Positions 8,268-16,365 of a stretch of 36,412 nt of DNA are shown one piece after another (within the stretch, counting starts at the first letter, position 1; every line of letters starts with the position of its first letter). Origin of the DNA: Desulfovibrio sp. MES5 (lineage in GTDB: Bacteria; Desulfobacterota; Desulfovibrionia; Desulfovibrionales; Desulfovibrionaceae); assembly GCF_002237645.1 (NCBI RefSeq), contig NZ_MJUZ01000025.1:1-36412 (forward strand). The letters run 5' to 3'. A model generated the notes under the pieces. That model made no database searches. It was not told where the DNA came from and worked only from the letters and a program-made list of their open reading frames with translations. The position numbers and the translations under genes are program-made.

Positions 8268-8885
8268 ATGAAATTTTTTCGTTCCGGCGTCATGTTTCGC
8301 GCCCTGGCTTTGTCTCTCTGCCTGATGGCGGCCCCGCTCATGGCCGTGGGGCTTGGGCTTTCTTCCGCCCATGCCGCCACTCCCGATCCGGCTGTGAAGC
8401 TTGAGACCAACTATGGCGACATCATCGTGCGCCTGGACGCCCGCAAAGCTCCCATCAGCACCGCCAACTTTGTGCAGTACGTCAAATCGGGCTTTTATGA
8501 CGGCACCATTTTTCATCGGGTCATCAAGAATTTTATGGTCCAGGGCGGCGGTTTCACCTCTGACCTGAAGCAGAAGGAAACCCGCGCCGCCATCCGCAAC
8601 GAAGCGGATAACGGCCTCAAGAACAAAAAGTACACCATTGCCATGGCCCGCACCGGCGAACCGCACTCGGCAACCGCCCAGTTCTTCATCAATACCAAGG
8701 ACAACGATTTTCTGGACTTCAAGAGCCAGACTCCTCAGGGCTGGGGCTATGCGGTCTTTGGCAAGGTGGTCAAGGGCCAGGAAGTGGTGGACAAAATTGC
8801 CGCCGTCACCACTGGCAAAAAGGGCTACTATGATGACGTGCCGATGGAAAACGTCATCATCAAGAAGGCCGTGATCGTTGAGTAG
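8268..8885 (+). CDS. Periplasmic peptidyl-prolyl cis-trans isomerase, cyclophilin type
   Basis: 205 aa. It begins with a signal peptide (basic MKFFRSG, hydrophobic core, cleavage likely after SAHA near residue 36), so it acts in the periplasm on folding proteins. The cyclophilin domain shows FHRVIKNFMVQGG, including the catalytic Arg, and the ARTGEPHSATAQFFIN block, which resemble bacterial PpiA/PpiB proteins. The start is chosen because AAGGAG lies seven bases upstream and the signal peptide begins there; a longer in-frame extension to 8127 has neither. A terminator follows at 8927. Confidence 0.93.
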   Translation: MKFFRSGVMFRALALSLCLMAAPLMAVGLGLSSAHAATPDPAVKLETNYGDIIVRLDARKAPISTANFVQYVKSGFYDGTIFHRVIKNFMVQGGGFTSDLKQKETRAAIRNEADNGLKNKKYTIAMARTGEPHSATAQFFINTKDNDFLDFKSQTPQGWGYAVFGKVVKGQEVVDKIAAVTTGKKGYYDDVPMENVIIKKAVIVE

Positions 8886-8926
8886 TGCTGCTGCGCAGTG
8901 ATGGTTCGCGCTTTGGCGCATATGTT

Positions 8927-8950
8927 AAAGGGCCGCAAGGCCCTTTTTTT
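8927..8950 (+). terminator. Intrinsic terminator after the cyclophilin gene
   Basis: AAAGGGCC, loop GCAA, GGCCCTTT, continuing as a T run to 8950. It starts 42 bp after the stop codon. Confidence 0.85.
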
Positions 8951-9037
8951 GTGCCTTGCAGGTACGTGAGCTTTTTATTTTAGGCGGTTGCGGGGGCGGG
9001 CGAGAATTCTTCGCGTAAGCGTTTCAAAGCAAAAAAA

Positions 9038-9641
9038 GCAGGGCTTGTCCTTTGAGTGGGAGTTTCTGTGTCCTGCGGGCTGGCGCTCTGAAGAAAGCAA
9101 AGTAAGGCTTGTTCGTTGAGAGGCGGGTTCTGTGCCCTGCGGGCACGGGGGCTTTTCATTTATTTAGTTTGGGCCGCCTGCGCGGCGGGCGGCAGATGGG
9201 GGCCTGTTAGGGGCTGCCGCCCCTCCGAGGCCCCCTCTGCACTCCCCCCGGACGACCCCGCTGGGCTTGTCGTATATTTCCACTCCCACGGACTAGCCTT
9301 CAATGACCTTCCATATCCCACCATTCCACGAGGGCCGAGAAGGGGGCGCAGCCCCATAACCGGCCCCGCCTTGCCGCCCGCCGCGCAGGCGGCCCAAATG
9401 AAAGAAAGTGAAAACCCACGTGCCCGCAGGGCACAATAGCTTACTCGCAAAGGACAGGCCCGATCTTCCTCCACCGGAAGTATCTGCCGCCCGCCGCGCA
9501 GGGGGCCAAAACAAACAAAAAAAAGCCCCCGTGCCCGCAGGGCACAGAAGCTCACTCTCAAAGGACAAGCCCTGCTTTCTTGTCTTCAGGTCTCCCGCCG
9601 CGCATATCCACCCATCTGCCGCTCGCCGCGCAGGCATCCCA
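9038..9641. repeat. Intergenic inverted-repeat cluster (4-5 units)
   Basis: The 770-bp gap between the cyclophilin gene and ruvC holds no credible gene. It contains units of about 50-100 bp. Two point one way (9038-9090 and 9103-9200, pattern GGCTTGTCC...CCTGCGGGC). Two point the other way (9372-9460 and 9484-9578, pattern GTGCCCGCAGGGCAC...AAAGGACAAGCC). A partial unit lies at 9617-9641. The longer units end in a CGCCGCGCAGGCGGCCCAAA-like segment. Short open frames here are by-products of the repeats. Confidence 0.7.
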
Positions 9642-9655
9642 AATCGAAGAAACAG

Positions 9656-10177
9656 CTATTTCCCCGCTAGGGCAGCAAACCTCCGCATGGTCAAATGACA
9701 GATGGCCACGGCCAGAGCATCGGAGGTATCCAGCGCCCAGTCGGCGTTTTTGACGTTGAGCAGGCGCTGCACCATAAAGGACACCTGTTCTTTTTCGGCG
9801 CGGCCCGTGCCCACAAGGGATTTTTTTACGAGCGTTGGTTCATAGTCGCGTATGACAAGACCGTGGGCGGCGCAGGCGGCCACGGCCACGCCCCTTGCCT
9901 GCCCAAGTTTGAGGGCGCTGGCCGCGTTCTTGGCGGTAAAAACCTGCTCAATGGCGGCTTCGTCGGGTTTGAGGCGGGCCACAATGGCTAAAAGCTCATG
10001 ATAGATGCGCGCCAGACGGTCAGAAAATTCCTTGCCCGCCGAGGCTGTGCGCACCACGCCGCAGTCCACCAGCTGTAACACGCCAGAAGTCTCGCGCACC
10101 ACGCCCCAGCCCGTGCGTTGCGAACCGGGGTCGATGCCCAGAACCGTGACGGTTCCTTTGGTGTTGCACATTGGCAT
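9656..10177 (-). CDS. ruvC: RuvC Holliday junction endonuclease
   Basis: 173 aa, the usual length. RuvC cuts Holliday junctions symmetrically together with RuvAB. The acidic catalytic residues are visible in LGIDPGSQRTG (Asp), AAIEQVF (Glu) and DTSDALAVAICH (Asp). The ATG lies one base after the mlaE stop (TAATATG), so the two are probably translated together. The second Met at residue 3 is an alternative start. Confidence 0.95.
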   Translation of the reverse strand: MPMCNTKGTVTVLGIDPGSQRTGWGVVRETSGVLQLVDCGVVRTASAGKEFSDRLARIYHELLAIVARLKPDEAAIEQVFTAKNAASALKLGQARGVAVAACAAHGLVIRDYEPTLVKKSLVGTGRAEKEQVSFMVQRLLNVKNADWALDTSDALAVAICHLTMRRFAALAGK

Positions 10178-10178
10178 A

Positions 10179-10982
10179 TTACAGCAAAAACGAGGTGATG
10201 ACGTAGTCCGCCGCCAAAATCAGCACGCAGGATATGACCACGGCCGAGGTTGTGGCGTTGCCCACGGCTTCGGGGCCCACGCTGTCGCGGCGCATGTTGG
10301 TGTAGTAGCCCTGGCGGCAGCAGATGGTGGAGACCAGCAGCCCGAACACAATGGCTTTGATGAACCCGCCGGACACGTCCGTCATGGTTACGGAACTGGA
10401 GATGCGGTAAAAGTAGGCGCCCTGGTTGATGCCAAGCATGAGCACGCCCGTGAGATAGCCGCCAATGATGCCGATGACGTCAAAAACCGCCGTAAGCAGG
10501 GGAAAGCTGATGAGCGAAGCCACAAGGCGCGGGCTGACAAGGTAGCCCATTGAGTTGATGTCCATCACGTCCAGAGCGTCGATCTGGTCAGTGATGCGCA
10601 TGACGCCTATTTCCGCCGTCATTGAGGATCCCGCGCGGCCTGTGAGCATGATGGCCGTAAGCACCGGGCCAAGCTCGCGTATGAGCGTCAGCGACACGGC
10701 GGAACCGAGCATTCCCACGGACCCGAACTGCACCAGGGTATAATAGCCTTGCAATCCCAGCACCATGCCGCAAAAAATGCCGATGAGCATGATGAGAAAA
10801 AAGGATTTGGAGCCGATGATATACAACTGCTGCAAGGTGCGCCGGAATATCTTTCTGCTGCCAAATATCTGGGCGAGCCCCTCGAACATGAAGATGGCCG
10901 TGCCGCCCAAAGCGTCCAGGCCGCGCAGGCAAGGACGGCCAATAAGGCGTAAAAAGCCTGTGATGGTAAGGGATTGTGTCAT
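10179..10982 (-). CDS. mlaE: MlaE-family ABC transporter permease
   Basis: 267 aa, typical for MlaE/YrbE permeases, which move phospholipids between inner and outer membrane as part of MlaFEDB. Diagnostic blocks are LGLQGYYTL, LIRELGPVLTAIMLTGRAGSSMTAEIG and the C-terminal VGNATTSAVV. About five hydrophobic segments. AAGGAG sits six bases before the ATG. No ATPase (mlaF) or MCE protein (mlaD) gene is next to it in the window; ruvC follows and a long repeat gap precedes, so the partners must be elsewhere. Confidence 0.9.
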   Translation of the reverse strand: MTQSLTITGFLRLIGRPCLRGLDALGGTAIFMFEGLAQIFGSRKIFRRTLQQLYIIGSKSFFLIMLIGIFCGMVLGLQGYYTLVQFGSVGMLGSAVSLTLIRELGPVLTAIMLTGRAGSSMTAEIGVMRITDQIDALDVMDINSMGYLVSPRLVASLISFPLLTAVFDVIGIIGGYLTGVLMLGINQGAYFYRISSSVTMTDVSGGFIKAIVFGLLVSTICCRQGYYTNMRRDSVGPEAVGNATTSAVVISCVLILAADYVITSFLL

Positions 10983-11028
10983 GCGGACTCCTTAGAGCAG
11001 CTTACGAATGAAATGAGTTGACTGCTCT

Positions 11029-11054
11029 GCAAGGATTTTTCTGAAAATCCTTGC
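11029..11054. other. Perfect hairpin upstream of mlaE
   Basis: An 11-bp stem, GCAAGGATTTT with its complement, around a TCTG loop. It is followed on the plus strand by a second hairpin near 11067-11088 (AGGCGGGC/GCCTGCC). Confidence 0.5.
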
Positions 11055-11107
11055 CACGAAATGCGAGCAGGCGGGCTTTTGCCTGCCGTGTGCGGGCATT
11101 TCAAGTG

Positions 11108-11266
11108 TTAAGGAAACGCTGATTTATTTCGTTTGGCGGCGTTGCTTCACTTTTTTTGAAACAGTCGAGGACGGAAGAGTCCACTCCTGCTTCAAAAAAA
11201 GATCGCGCCTTGCCAAACGAAAGAACTGCGCGTTTCCAAGAGGCTCTTTAATCAGTGCTTCCTTAA
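11108..11266. mobile_element. MITE-like element with terminal inverted repeats
   Basis: 159 bp without coding capacity. The ends are inverted repeats of 19 bp matching at 16 positions (TTAAGGAAACGCTGATT outward, TTAATCAGTGCTTCCTTAA at the right). Further paired segments lie inside: TTTCGTTTGGC with GCCAAACGAAA, and CTTTTTTTGAAACAG with CTGCTTCAAAAAAAG apart from one mismatch. The whole can fold as one long imperfect hairpin. No clear target duplication was identified. Confidence 0.55.
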
Positions 11267-11344
11267 ATGCTCTGGGGCGGATTGCCGGTGCGAACATGCG
11301 TTCACAGCGTCAGGGCATCTAACCTATTAGAGCATTTTCGCATT

Positions 11345-11360
11345 GAGAATATCTATTCTC
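11345..11360. other. Short inverted repeat
   Basis: GAGAATA, two bases, TATTCTC, in the non-coding stretch 11267-11489 between the MITE-like element and the nested hairpin. Function unknown. Confidence 0.4.
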
Positions 11361-11489
11361 GCGGTAGCCGTTGCCCGCTCCTGCGGGCCTGCGGATAGCG
11401 ACAGCGGTTACACAGAGCAAAATGTATAGTTACTCATGCTGTCTTTAGCCGTAGCTTCCTGCGTCGCAACGCCTGAAGCAATGCTTCCA

Positions 11490-11553
11490 AGACGCCCGCT
11501 CCGGCGTTTAACCGCGCAGATAAACTGCGCTTACGCCTCCACGGCGGGCGTCT
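11490..11553. other. Large nested hairpin sequence
   Basis: Three nested pairings: AGACGCCCGC with GCGGGCGTCT, GGCGT with ACGCC, and GCGCAG with CTGCGC around a five-base loop. It lies just downstream of the MITE-like element and contains GGCGTTTAACCGCGCAGATA, which recurs with one change at 36250. Confidence 0.55.
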
Positions 11554-11609
11554 GCTCCCGCATCCGTCAGAGCAATTTCAAAGAGAAACTGCTCTAAAGG
11601 TTGCAATAC

Positions 11610-12470
11610 TCAGCGGCTGGCGCCGCGGCTTTTGCCGGGCACGGCCTTTTTGGACGTCTGTATGGGCGCGCCGAGCTTCAAGCGGCCAAGCTCTTCGCGC
11701 AGATTGTTTGCGTCAAGCTCGGTGCCGCGCAGGTTGACCATGACCAGCTGAACCTTGCCGCTTTTTTGCAGGCGTGTGCGTATGCCGCGCTCTTCAAGCT
11801 TTTTGCGCAGCTTGTCGGCGTCGTCCGTGCTTTTGAAGGCTGCCACCTGAAAAACAAAGTCGTACTGCGGCGCTTGCGGGGCCGCCGCTTTCTGGGCCTG
11901 AGCCGATGCCTGGGCTTGCGTCGCAGGAGTTTTTGCAGCCTGTGCGCCTGGTTGCGCGCCAGCTTGCGCTCCCCCCTGAGGCTGTTTGCCGCCATGCCAG
12001 GCGGCAAGACTGTTGGCGCTGGGCCGATCAAAGGGATATGCCGAGGGGTTGGCCGGGCTGCCAGCCTCGGCGGCTGGAGGAACTGCGGCTGCAGCCGGAG
12101 CCGCCGCCTGCGGCCCTGCCGCAGCGCCGTCAGGGGCGGGCGCTTCCTGCCCTTTGGGGGTCGAGGCGTCGGGTTCCGTCCCGGCGGCGGTCGCCGCTAC
12201 CGGCGTATTCGGAGCATCCGCGCCGCCTTGCGCCGTTTGCTGGGCCTGTTTGTCCAGTTGCAGGCCAGTCATCTGTTCAACGCGCTGCTCCGGGTTCTGC
12301 CCCCTTCCCACCATAAAGCCCATAAAGAAAGACCAGCCCACGGCGGCCATGAGTATAAGCCCCAGCAGAGTGGCCATAGGCGCCGAGAGGCGTAGGGTGA
12401 GCCGTTTTTTATCGCTTGCGGCGGGGCTCGCGGCGGTTTTTTGTCTGGGTTTGCGTAACGGTGGGGGCAT
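11610..12470 (-). CDS. SPOR-domain membrane protein
   Basis: 286 aa. A basic cytoplasmic N-terminus (1-30) leads to one membrane helix (about 34-55). A Pro/Ala/Gln-rich linker of about 140 residues follows, then a C-terminal SPOR domain (about 200-265; FVFQVAAFKSTDDADKLRKKLEERG...KVQLVMVNL). SPOR domains bind septal, denuded peptidoglycan, so a cell-division or envelope role is likely. The layout resembles FtsN, but sequence alone does not prove that. AAGGA lies six bases before the ATG. It is 91 bp after argS with a hairpin between. Confidence 0.88.
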   Translation of the reverse strand: MPPPLRKPRQKTAASPAASDKKRLTLRLSAPMATLLGLILMAAVGWSFFMGFMVGRGQNPEQRVEQMTGLQLDKQAQQTAQGGADAPNTPVAATAAGTEPDASTPKGQEAPAPDGAAAGPQAAAPAAAAVPPAAEAGSPANPSAYPFDRPSANSLAAWHGGKQPQGGAQAGAQPGAQAAKTPATQAQASAQAQKAAAPQAPQYDFVFQVAAFKSTDDADKLRKKLEERGIRTRLQKSGKVQLVMVNLRGTELDANNLREELGRLKLGAPIQTSKKAVPGKSRGASR

Positions 12471-12504
12471 TCCTGATCCTTGTGTGCGTTCTTACTGGCG
12501 TATG

Positions 12505-12540
12505 CGCCGGACGGGCAGGGTGAACCGCGCCCGTCCGGCG
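12505..12540. other. Hairpin between argS and the SPOR gene
   Basis: A perfect 12-bp GC-rich stem (CGCCGGACGGGC and complement) around a 12-base loop. It has no T run on the minus strand, so it may be an attenuator, processing site or mRNA-stability hairpin rather than a full terminator. Confidence 0.5.
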
Positions 12541-12561
12541 TCACAAACAAATCCTGCGGTG

Positions 12562-14214
12562 CTACATGCTTTCCGGCGCACTGACGCCGAGCACGTCCAG
12601 GCCGTTGCGCACGACCTGTCCAACGGCCCGCAGCAGGGCCAGACGGGCCAGGGTGCGCGGGGCGTCGTCGGCCAGCAGCACCTGATGCTTGGCGTAGTAG
12701 CTGTGCAGCAGCCCGGCCAGATCCGTCAGATAGTGGCTCACATGGTGCACGCCGAGGGACTGCGCTGCTGACTGCAGCATGTCTTCAAACCCGGCAACCT
12801 TGCGCAGCAGGGCCATGTCTTCGGGCGTATCCAGCGGAGCCAGCAGGGCGGCGTCCGTTTTTTCAGGCAGCTCGAAGCCGCGTTCGGCGGCCCGGCGCAG
12901 CACAGCGCAGATGCGCGCATAGGCGTACTGCACGTAGTAGACAGGGTTGTCCATACTGCGCTGTTTGGCAAGCTCCAGGTCAAAGTCCAGCGGGCTGTCG
13001 CTCTTGCGCGATAAAAACATGAAGCGCGCCGCGTCCGTGCCCACTTCCTTAATAACGTCGGACAGGGTTTCAAAGGTTCCCGCCCTGGTGGACATGCTCA
13101 CGGGCTGACCCTCGCGCAGCAGGTTCACAAGCTGGATGAGAACCACGTCAAAACTGCTCTGATCCTTGCCCATGGCGGTGATGGCCGCGCGCATGCGGGG
13201 GATGTAGCCGTGGTGGTCAGCTCCCCAGATGTCGATAAGCCAGTCAAACCCGCGCTCGAACTTGTCGTGATGATAGGCAATGTCGGAGGCAAAGTAGGTC
13301 AGCGTGCCGTCAGATTTTTTGAGCACGCGGTCCTTGTCGTCGCCGAGCTGCTCGGTGGCAAACCAGAAGGCATTGTCCTTGTCATAGGTATAGCCCGATT
13401 TGCCCAGCGCCGCAAAGGCCGCATCCACTGCGCCGTCTTCCACAAGGGTTTTTTCCGAAAACCAGCGCAAATGCTCCACGCGGAAGTCGCGCAAATCGTC
13501 CTTGATGCCGTTGAGGATGTCGTTCATGGCCTTGTCGTAGCACATGTCCTCGCCCTCGGCTGCGGGCATGTCGGGCAGGCCGGGGTTGGCTTCAAGCATT
13601 TCACGAGCGATATCAATGATATAGTCGCCCTTGTAATAGTCTTCGGGCCATTCCACCGTGCGCCCGGCCAGTTCCAGCACGCGCAGCCATACGGAAAGGC
13701 CCAGCAGGCGCATCTGGCGACCGGCGTCATTGATGTAGTATTCCGTATGAACGTGGTGTCCGGCCTTGCGCAGCAGGCGGGCCAGGCTGTCGCCAACGGC
13801 AGCCCCGCGCCCGTGGCCCACATGCAGCGGGCCGGTGGGGTTGGCCGAAACATATTCCAGAAGCACTCTGCGGCCGGGTTCCTTGCTTTCGCCGTAGCTC
13901 TGGCCCGCTCTTTCAATATCGGCGACGGTCTCACGCCAGAAGGCCTGGCTGAAGGTCACATTGCAAAAACCCGGTCCGGCGACTTCGACCTTTTCCACGT
14001 CGGGGCAGCGCTCCTGAAGCTTCTGGACGAATTTTTGCCCAAGCTCGCGGGGATTGGTTTTTGCTTCCTTTGCCAGCAGCATGGCCGAATTGACGGAAAG
14101 ATCGCCGTGGCGGGGGTCGCGGGGCGGCTCAATAACCGTTTTGGCGGGCCAGGCAAGGCCCTCTTCTTCAATAATGGCCGCCAGGGCCGTGCGCAGGGTT
14201 TCAATGGCGCGCAT
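12562..14214 (-). CDS. argS: Arginyl-tRNA synthetase
   Basis: 550 aa, class I aminoacyl-tRNA synthetase that charges tRNA-Arg. An N-terminal tRNA-recognition domain (about 1-110) is followed by the ATP-binding HIGH motif as HVGH in SANPTGPLHVGHGRGAAVGD. The C-terminal anticodon-binding domain contains YVQYAYARICAVLRRA. The start at 14214 (MRAIETLRTALAA) matches the usual N-terminus. A GTG start at 14265 is possible but gives a non-family extension. Lies downstream of fabD on the same strand, 318 bp away. Confidence 0.95.
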   Translation of the reverse strand: MRAIETLRTALAAIIEEEGLAWPAKTVIEPPRDPRHGDLSVNSAMLLAKEAKTNPRELGQKFVQKLQERCPDVEKVEVAGPGFCNVTFSQAFWRETVADIERAGQSYGESKEPGRRVLLEYVSANPTGPLHVGHGRGAAVGDSLARLLRKAGHHVHTEYYINDAGRQMRLLGLSVWLRVLELAGRTVEWPEDYYKGDYIIDIAREMLEANPGLPDMPAAEGEDMCYDKAMNDILNGIKDDLRDFRVEHLRWFSEKTLVEDGAVDAAFAALGKSGYTYDKDNAFWFATEQLGDDKDRVLKKSDGTLTYFASDIAYHHDKFERGFDWLIDIWGADHHGYIPRMRAAITAMGKDQSSFDVVLIQLVNLLREGQPVSMSTRAGTFETLSDVIKEVGTDAARFMFLSRKSDSPLDFDLELAKQRSMDNPVYYVQYAYARICAVLRRAAERGFELPEKTDAALLAPLDTPEDMALLRKVAGFEDMLQSAAQSLGVHHVSHYLTDLAGLLHSYYAKHQVLLADDAPRTLARLALLRAVGQVVRNGLDVLGVSAPESM

Positions 14215-14532
14215 AGTGCTTTCGCATCCTTTACGTATACAGGTTCTTCTGGTGCAGTTCGTCACTGCGGCGGGGCAGTCGGCCCGCGTCCGTCAGTCGG
14301 CTCCGGCGGCGGGGCCGGAGTGTTTTTATCTTGTGGGCCGCATACTCTGGCAAATGTATTTTCGCAAGGGTTCAGGCGTTCCCGCCTGGGCGAGCAACCG
14401 CGCGGATGCCCGCGCTTATGCCGTTGCCCAGTGTTATGTCTTTGCCCGGCGCGCGCCGTCACGCAGCGCTTGCGCGTTCACGGCGGTCGCCTGCTTTCGC
14501 AGCCGCCAGCGGAGCTTCAGACGGAAAGCGTT
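14215..14532. other. Non-coding gap between fabD and argS
   Basis: 318 bp, GC-rich, with short self-complementary stretches such as GGCGTTCCCGCC. No gene, clear promoter or terminator could be supported. Confidence 0.4.
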
Positions 14533-15474
14533 CTAGCCTGCCAGGGCCGCAGCGCTTTCGGCGTTATTGACAAGCTCCACGGTCAGTTGATCCGCCTGGG
14601 CGCGGTCGGCCAGGCAGGGAGCGACCATCTTGCCAAGCACGGCCTTGGGGCCCAGTTCCAGCCAGCGGCGAGCGCCGTCATCGTACTGATTGCGCATGGT
14701 GTCAATCCACTGCACGGATGAGGTCATCTGGGCCAGCAGGCTTTCAAGCGCGCTTTCGCCCTCGTGGACGGCCTTGCCGTGGGCATTGCAGTAGATGGGG
14801 AACTTGGGCCTGCTCCAGGTGGCCTTGCGCAACCGCGGGGCGATCTCCTTGCTGGCGTCTGCCATCATAGGGCTGTGAAAGGCCCCGCTGACCTTGAGTT
14901 CAATGCCACGGCCCTTGGCTTCCTTGGCCTTCTGGCAGGCCAGGACCACGGCGGCCTTGGTGCCGCTGACCACAAGCTGTCCCGGCGTGTTGTAGTTGGC
15001 CACAAGGATCATCTCGCCGCATTCGGCGGCGGTGTCGGCCACAATTTTTTCCACCTGGGCAAGATCCAGTTTGAGCAGGGCGGCCATGGCCCCCTTGCCT
15101 TCAGGGTCAGCTTCGGCCATAAGGCGGCCGCGCAGGCTGGTCAGTTCCAGCACGCTTTGGGGCGAGAGCACCCCTGCGGCGGCCAGGGCGCTGAATTCGC
15201 CAAGGCTGTGTCCTGCGGCGGCCAGAGGCTTCACACGGCCAGCCACGGCGCTCCAGAGGTTCAGGTTCACCACGGTAAGGGCCGGTTGCAGGGCGCGCGT
15301 GTCATTCATGGCGGCGTCGTCGCCGTCCCAGTAAATTTCGCGCAGGGGCAGACCGCTGGCCCGCTCGGCCAGTTTCCAGAGGTTCATGGCATCGGCTGAG
15401 GCTTCAGCCAGATCGCGGCCCATGCCCGCTTCCTGTGATCCCTGACCGGGAAAAAGCAGAACGGCTTGTGTCAT
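14533..15474 (-). CDS. fabD: Malonyl-CoA:ACP transacylase
   Basis: 313 aa, transfers malonyl groups from CoA to acyl carrier protein for fatty-acid synthesis. The FPGQGSQ N-terminal motif, the nucleophile elbow GHSLGE and the catalytic His in GAFHSPMM are all present. A final segment (WLELGPKAVLGKMV) is typical. The start is at MTQAVLLFPGQGSQ, preceded by GGAGG ten bases upstream; an upstream in-frame extension is not family-like. No other fab genes are adjacent. Confidence 0.95.
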   Translation of the reverse strand: MTQAVLLFPGQGSQEAGMGRDLAEASADAMNLWKLAERASGLPLREIYWDGDDAAMNDTRALQPALTVVNLNLWSAVAGRVKPLAAAGHSLGEFSALAAAGVLSPQSVLELTSLRGRLMAEADPEGKGAMAALLKLDLAQVEKIVADTAAECGEMILVANYNTPGQLVVSGTKAAVVLACQKAKEAKGRGIELKVSGAFHSPMMADASKEIAPRLRKATWSRPKFPIYCNAHGKAVHEGESALESLLAQMTSSVQWIDTMRNQYDDGARRWLELGPKAVLGKMVAPCLADRAQADQLTVELVNNAESAAALAG

Positions 15475-15573
15475 CGGAACGTATCCTCCAAGGGCGCGGC
15501 AGGCAGGCCGCATATGGTCAAAATTGGCGCGGCGTGACCGCAAGCCCTCTTTTTTACGTTATCGGCGCGGGGC

Positions 15574-15602
15574 TTGCAAGTCCCGGTCGGCGGGGCTATG
15601 AG
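15574..15602 (+). promoter_or_regulatory. Putative sigma-70 promoter for rsmG
   Basis: TTGCAA and TATGAG separated by 17 bp, about 60 bp before the rsmG start, in the divergent fabD-rsmG gap. Four matches to consensus in each hexamer. Confidence 0.35.
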
Positions 15603-15662
15603 TATGCACCGGCATGATCGTGAAATGCCGGACGGCAAACAGTACAGGAGCAGCGCAAGACC

Positions 15663-16364
15663 ATGCAGCGACAAGCGGTAGACAGGAAGGAACTGGCCCG
15701 GCTGGCGGCGGCCACAGGCGCGGACGTGGCGCAGGAGGCCCTGGAGCCCCTGGGCGTATACCTTGAGATGCTCTGTCAGTGGAACAAGGCCATGAATCTT
15801 GTGGGCCCGCATTCCTGGCAGGATATGCTCACCCGTCTTGTGGCGGACAGTTTTCATCTTGCGTCCTTTCTGGAAAGTCTGCCCGTGCCCGCCGCTCCGC
15901 TGACGTGGGATCTTGGCGCTGGCGCGGGGCTGCCGGGCATACCCCTGCGCATGTTGTGGACCAGGGGCGCGTATTATATGGTTGAAGTGCGGGAAAAACG
16001 GGCGCTTTTTCTCTCCAGCGTGCTTTCGCATACCCAGTTGCCCAACACGCATGTTTTTCGCGGTCCGGTAGAGCATTTTTTTCACGGCCAGTATTATCAG
16101 GCGGATTGCATCGTAAGCAGGGCCTTCATGCCCTGGCGGCAACTTCTGGATCTGGCTTTGCCCAGGTTGCAGCGTGAAGGACACCTTGTGATCCTGGCGC
16201 TGGAACCCGCGCCGGAAGTTCTGCCAGCCCCCTGGCGTCTGGCCGGGCAGCGCAGTTACGAGGTGGCGGGCAGCGGGCGCTGGTTCTGGGCGCTCACCCC
16301 CGATATGCCGGAAAGCGACCGTAAAACATTCAGCGCCGGTCAGCATAATGAAGACGGAGCATAG
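15663..16364 (+). CDS. rsmG: 16S rRNA (guanine-527-N7)-methyltransferase RsmG
   Basis: 233 aa, a SAM-dependent rRNA methyltransferase (GidB). Family blocks are WNKAMNLVGPHSW, the SAM-binding loop DLGAGAGLPGIPL and VEVREKRALFLSSV. The following IVSRAFMPWRQLL block carries the expected SRA. AGGAG is present, about 12 bases before the ATG. The downstream oligosaccharyltransferase gene starts immediately after the stop, so they are likely co-transcribed. Confidence 0.92.
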   Translation: MQRQAVDRKELARLAAATGADVAQEALEPLGVYLEMLCQWNKAMNLVGPHSWQDMLTRLVADSFHLASFLESLPVPAAPLTWDLGAGAGLPGIPLRMLWTRGAYYMVEVREKRALFLSSVLSHTQLPNTHVFRGPVEHFFHGQYYQADCIVSRAFMPWRQLLDLALPRLQREGHLVILALEPAPEVLPAPWRLAGQRSYEVAGSGRWFWALTPDMPESDRKTFSAGQHNEDGA

Positions 16365-16365
16365 C

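Noticed and set aside
9116..9637. Open frames of 96-133 codons on both strands between the cyclophilin gene and ruvC
   Set aside because: They lie in inverted repeats, and the repeated peptide FCALRARG arises from the repeat units rather than from a gene.
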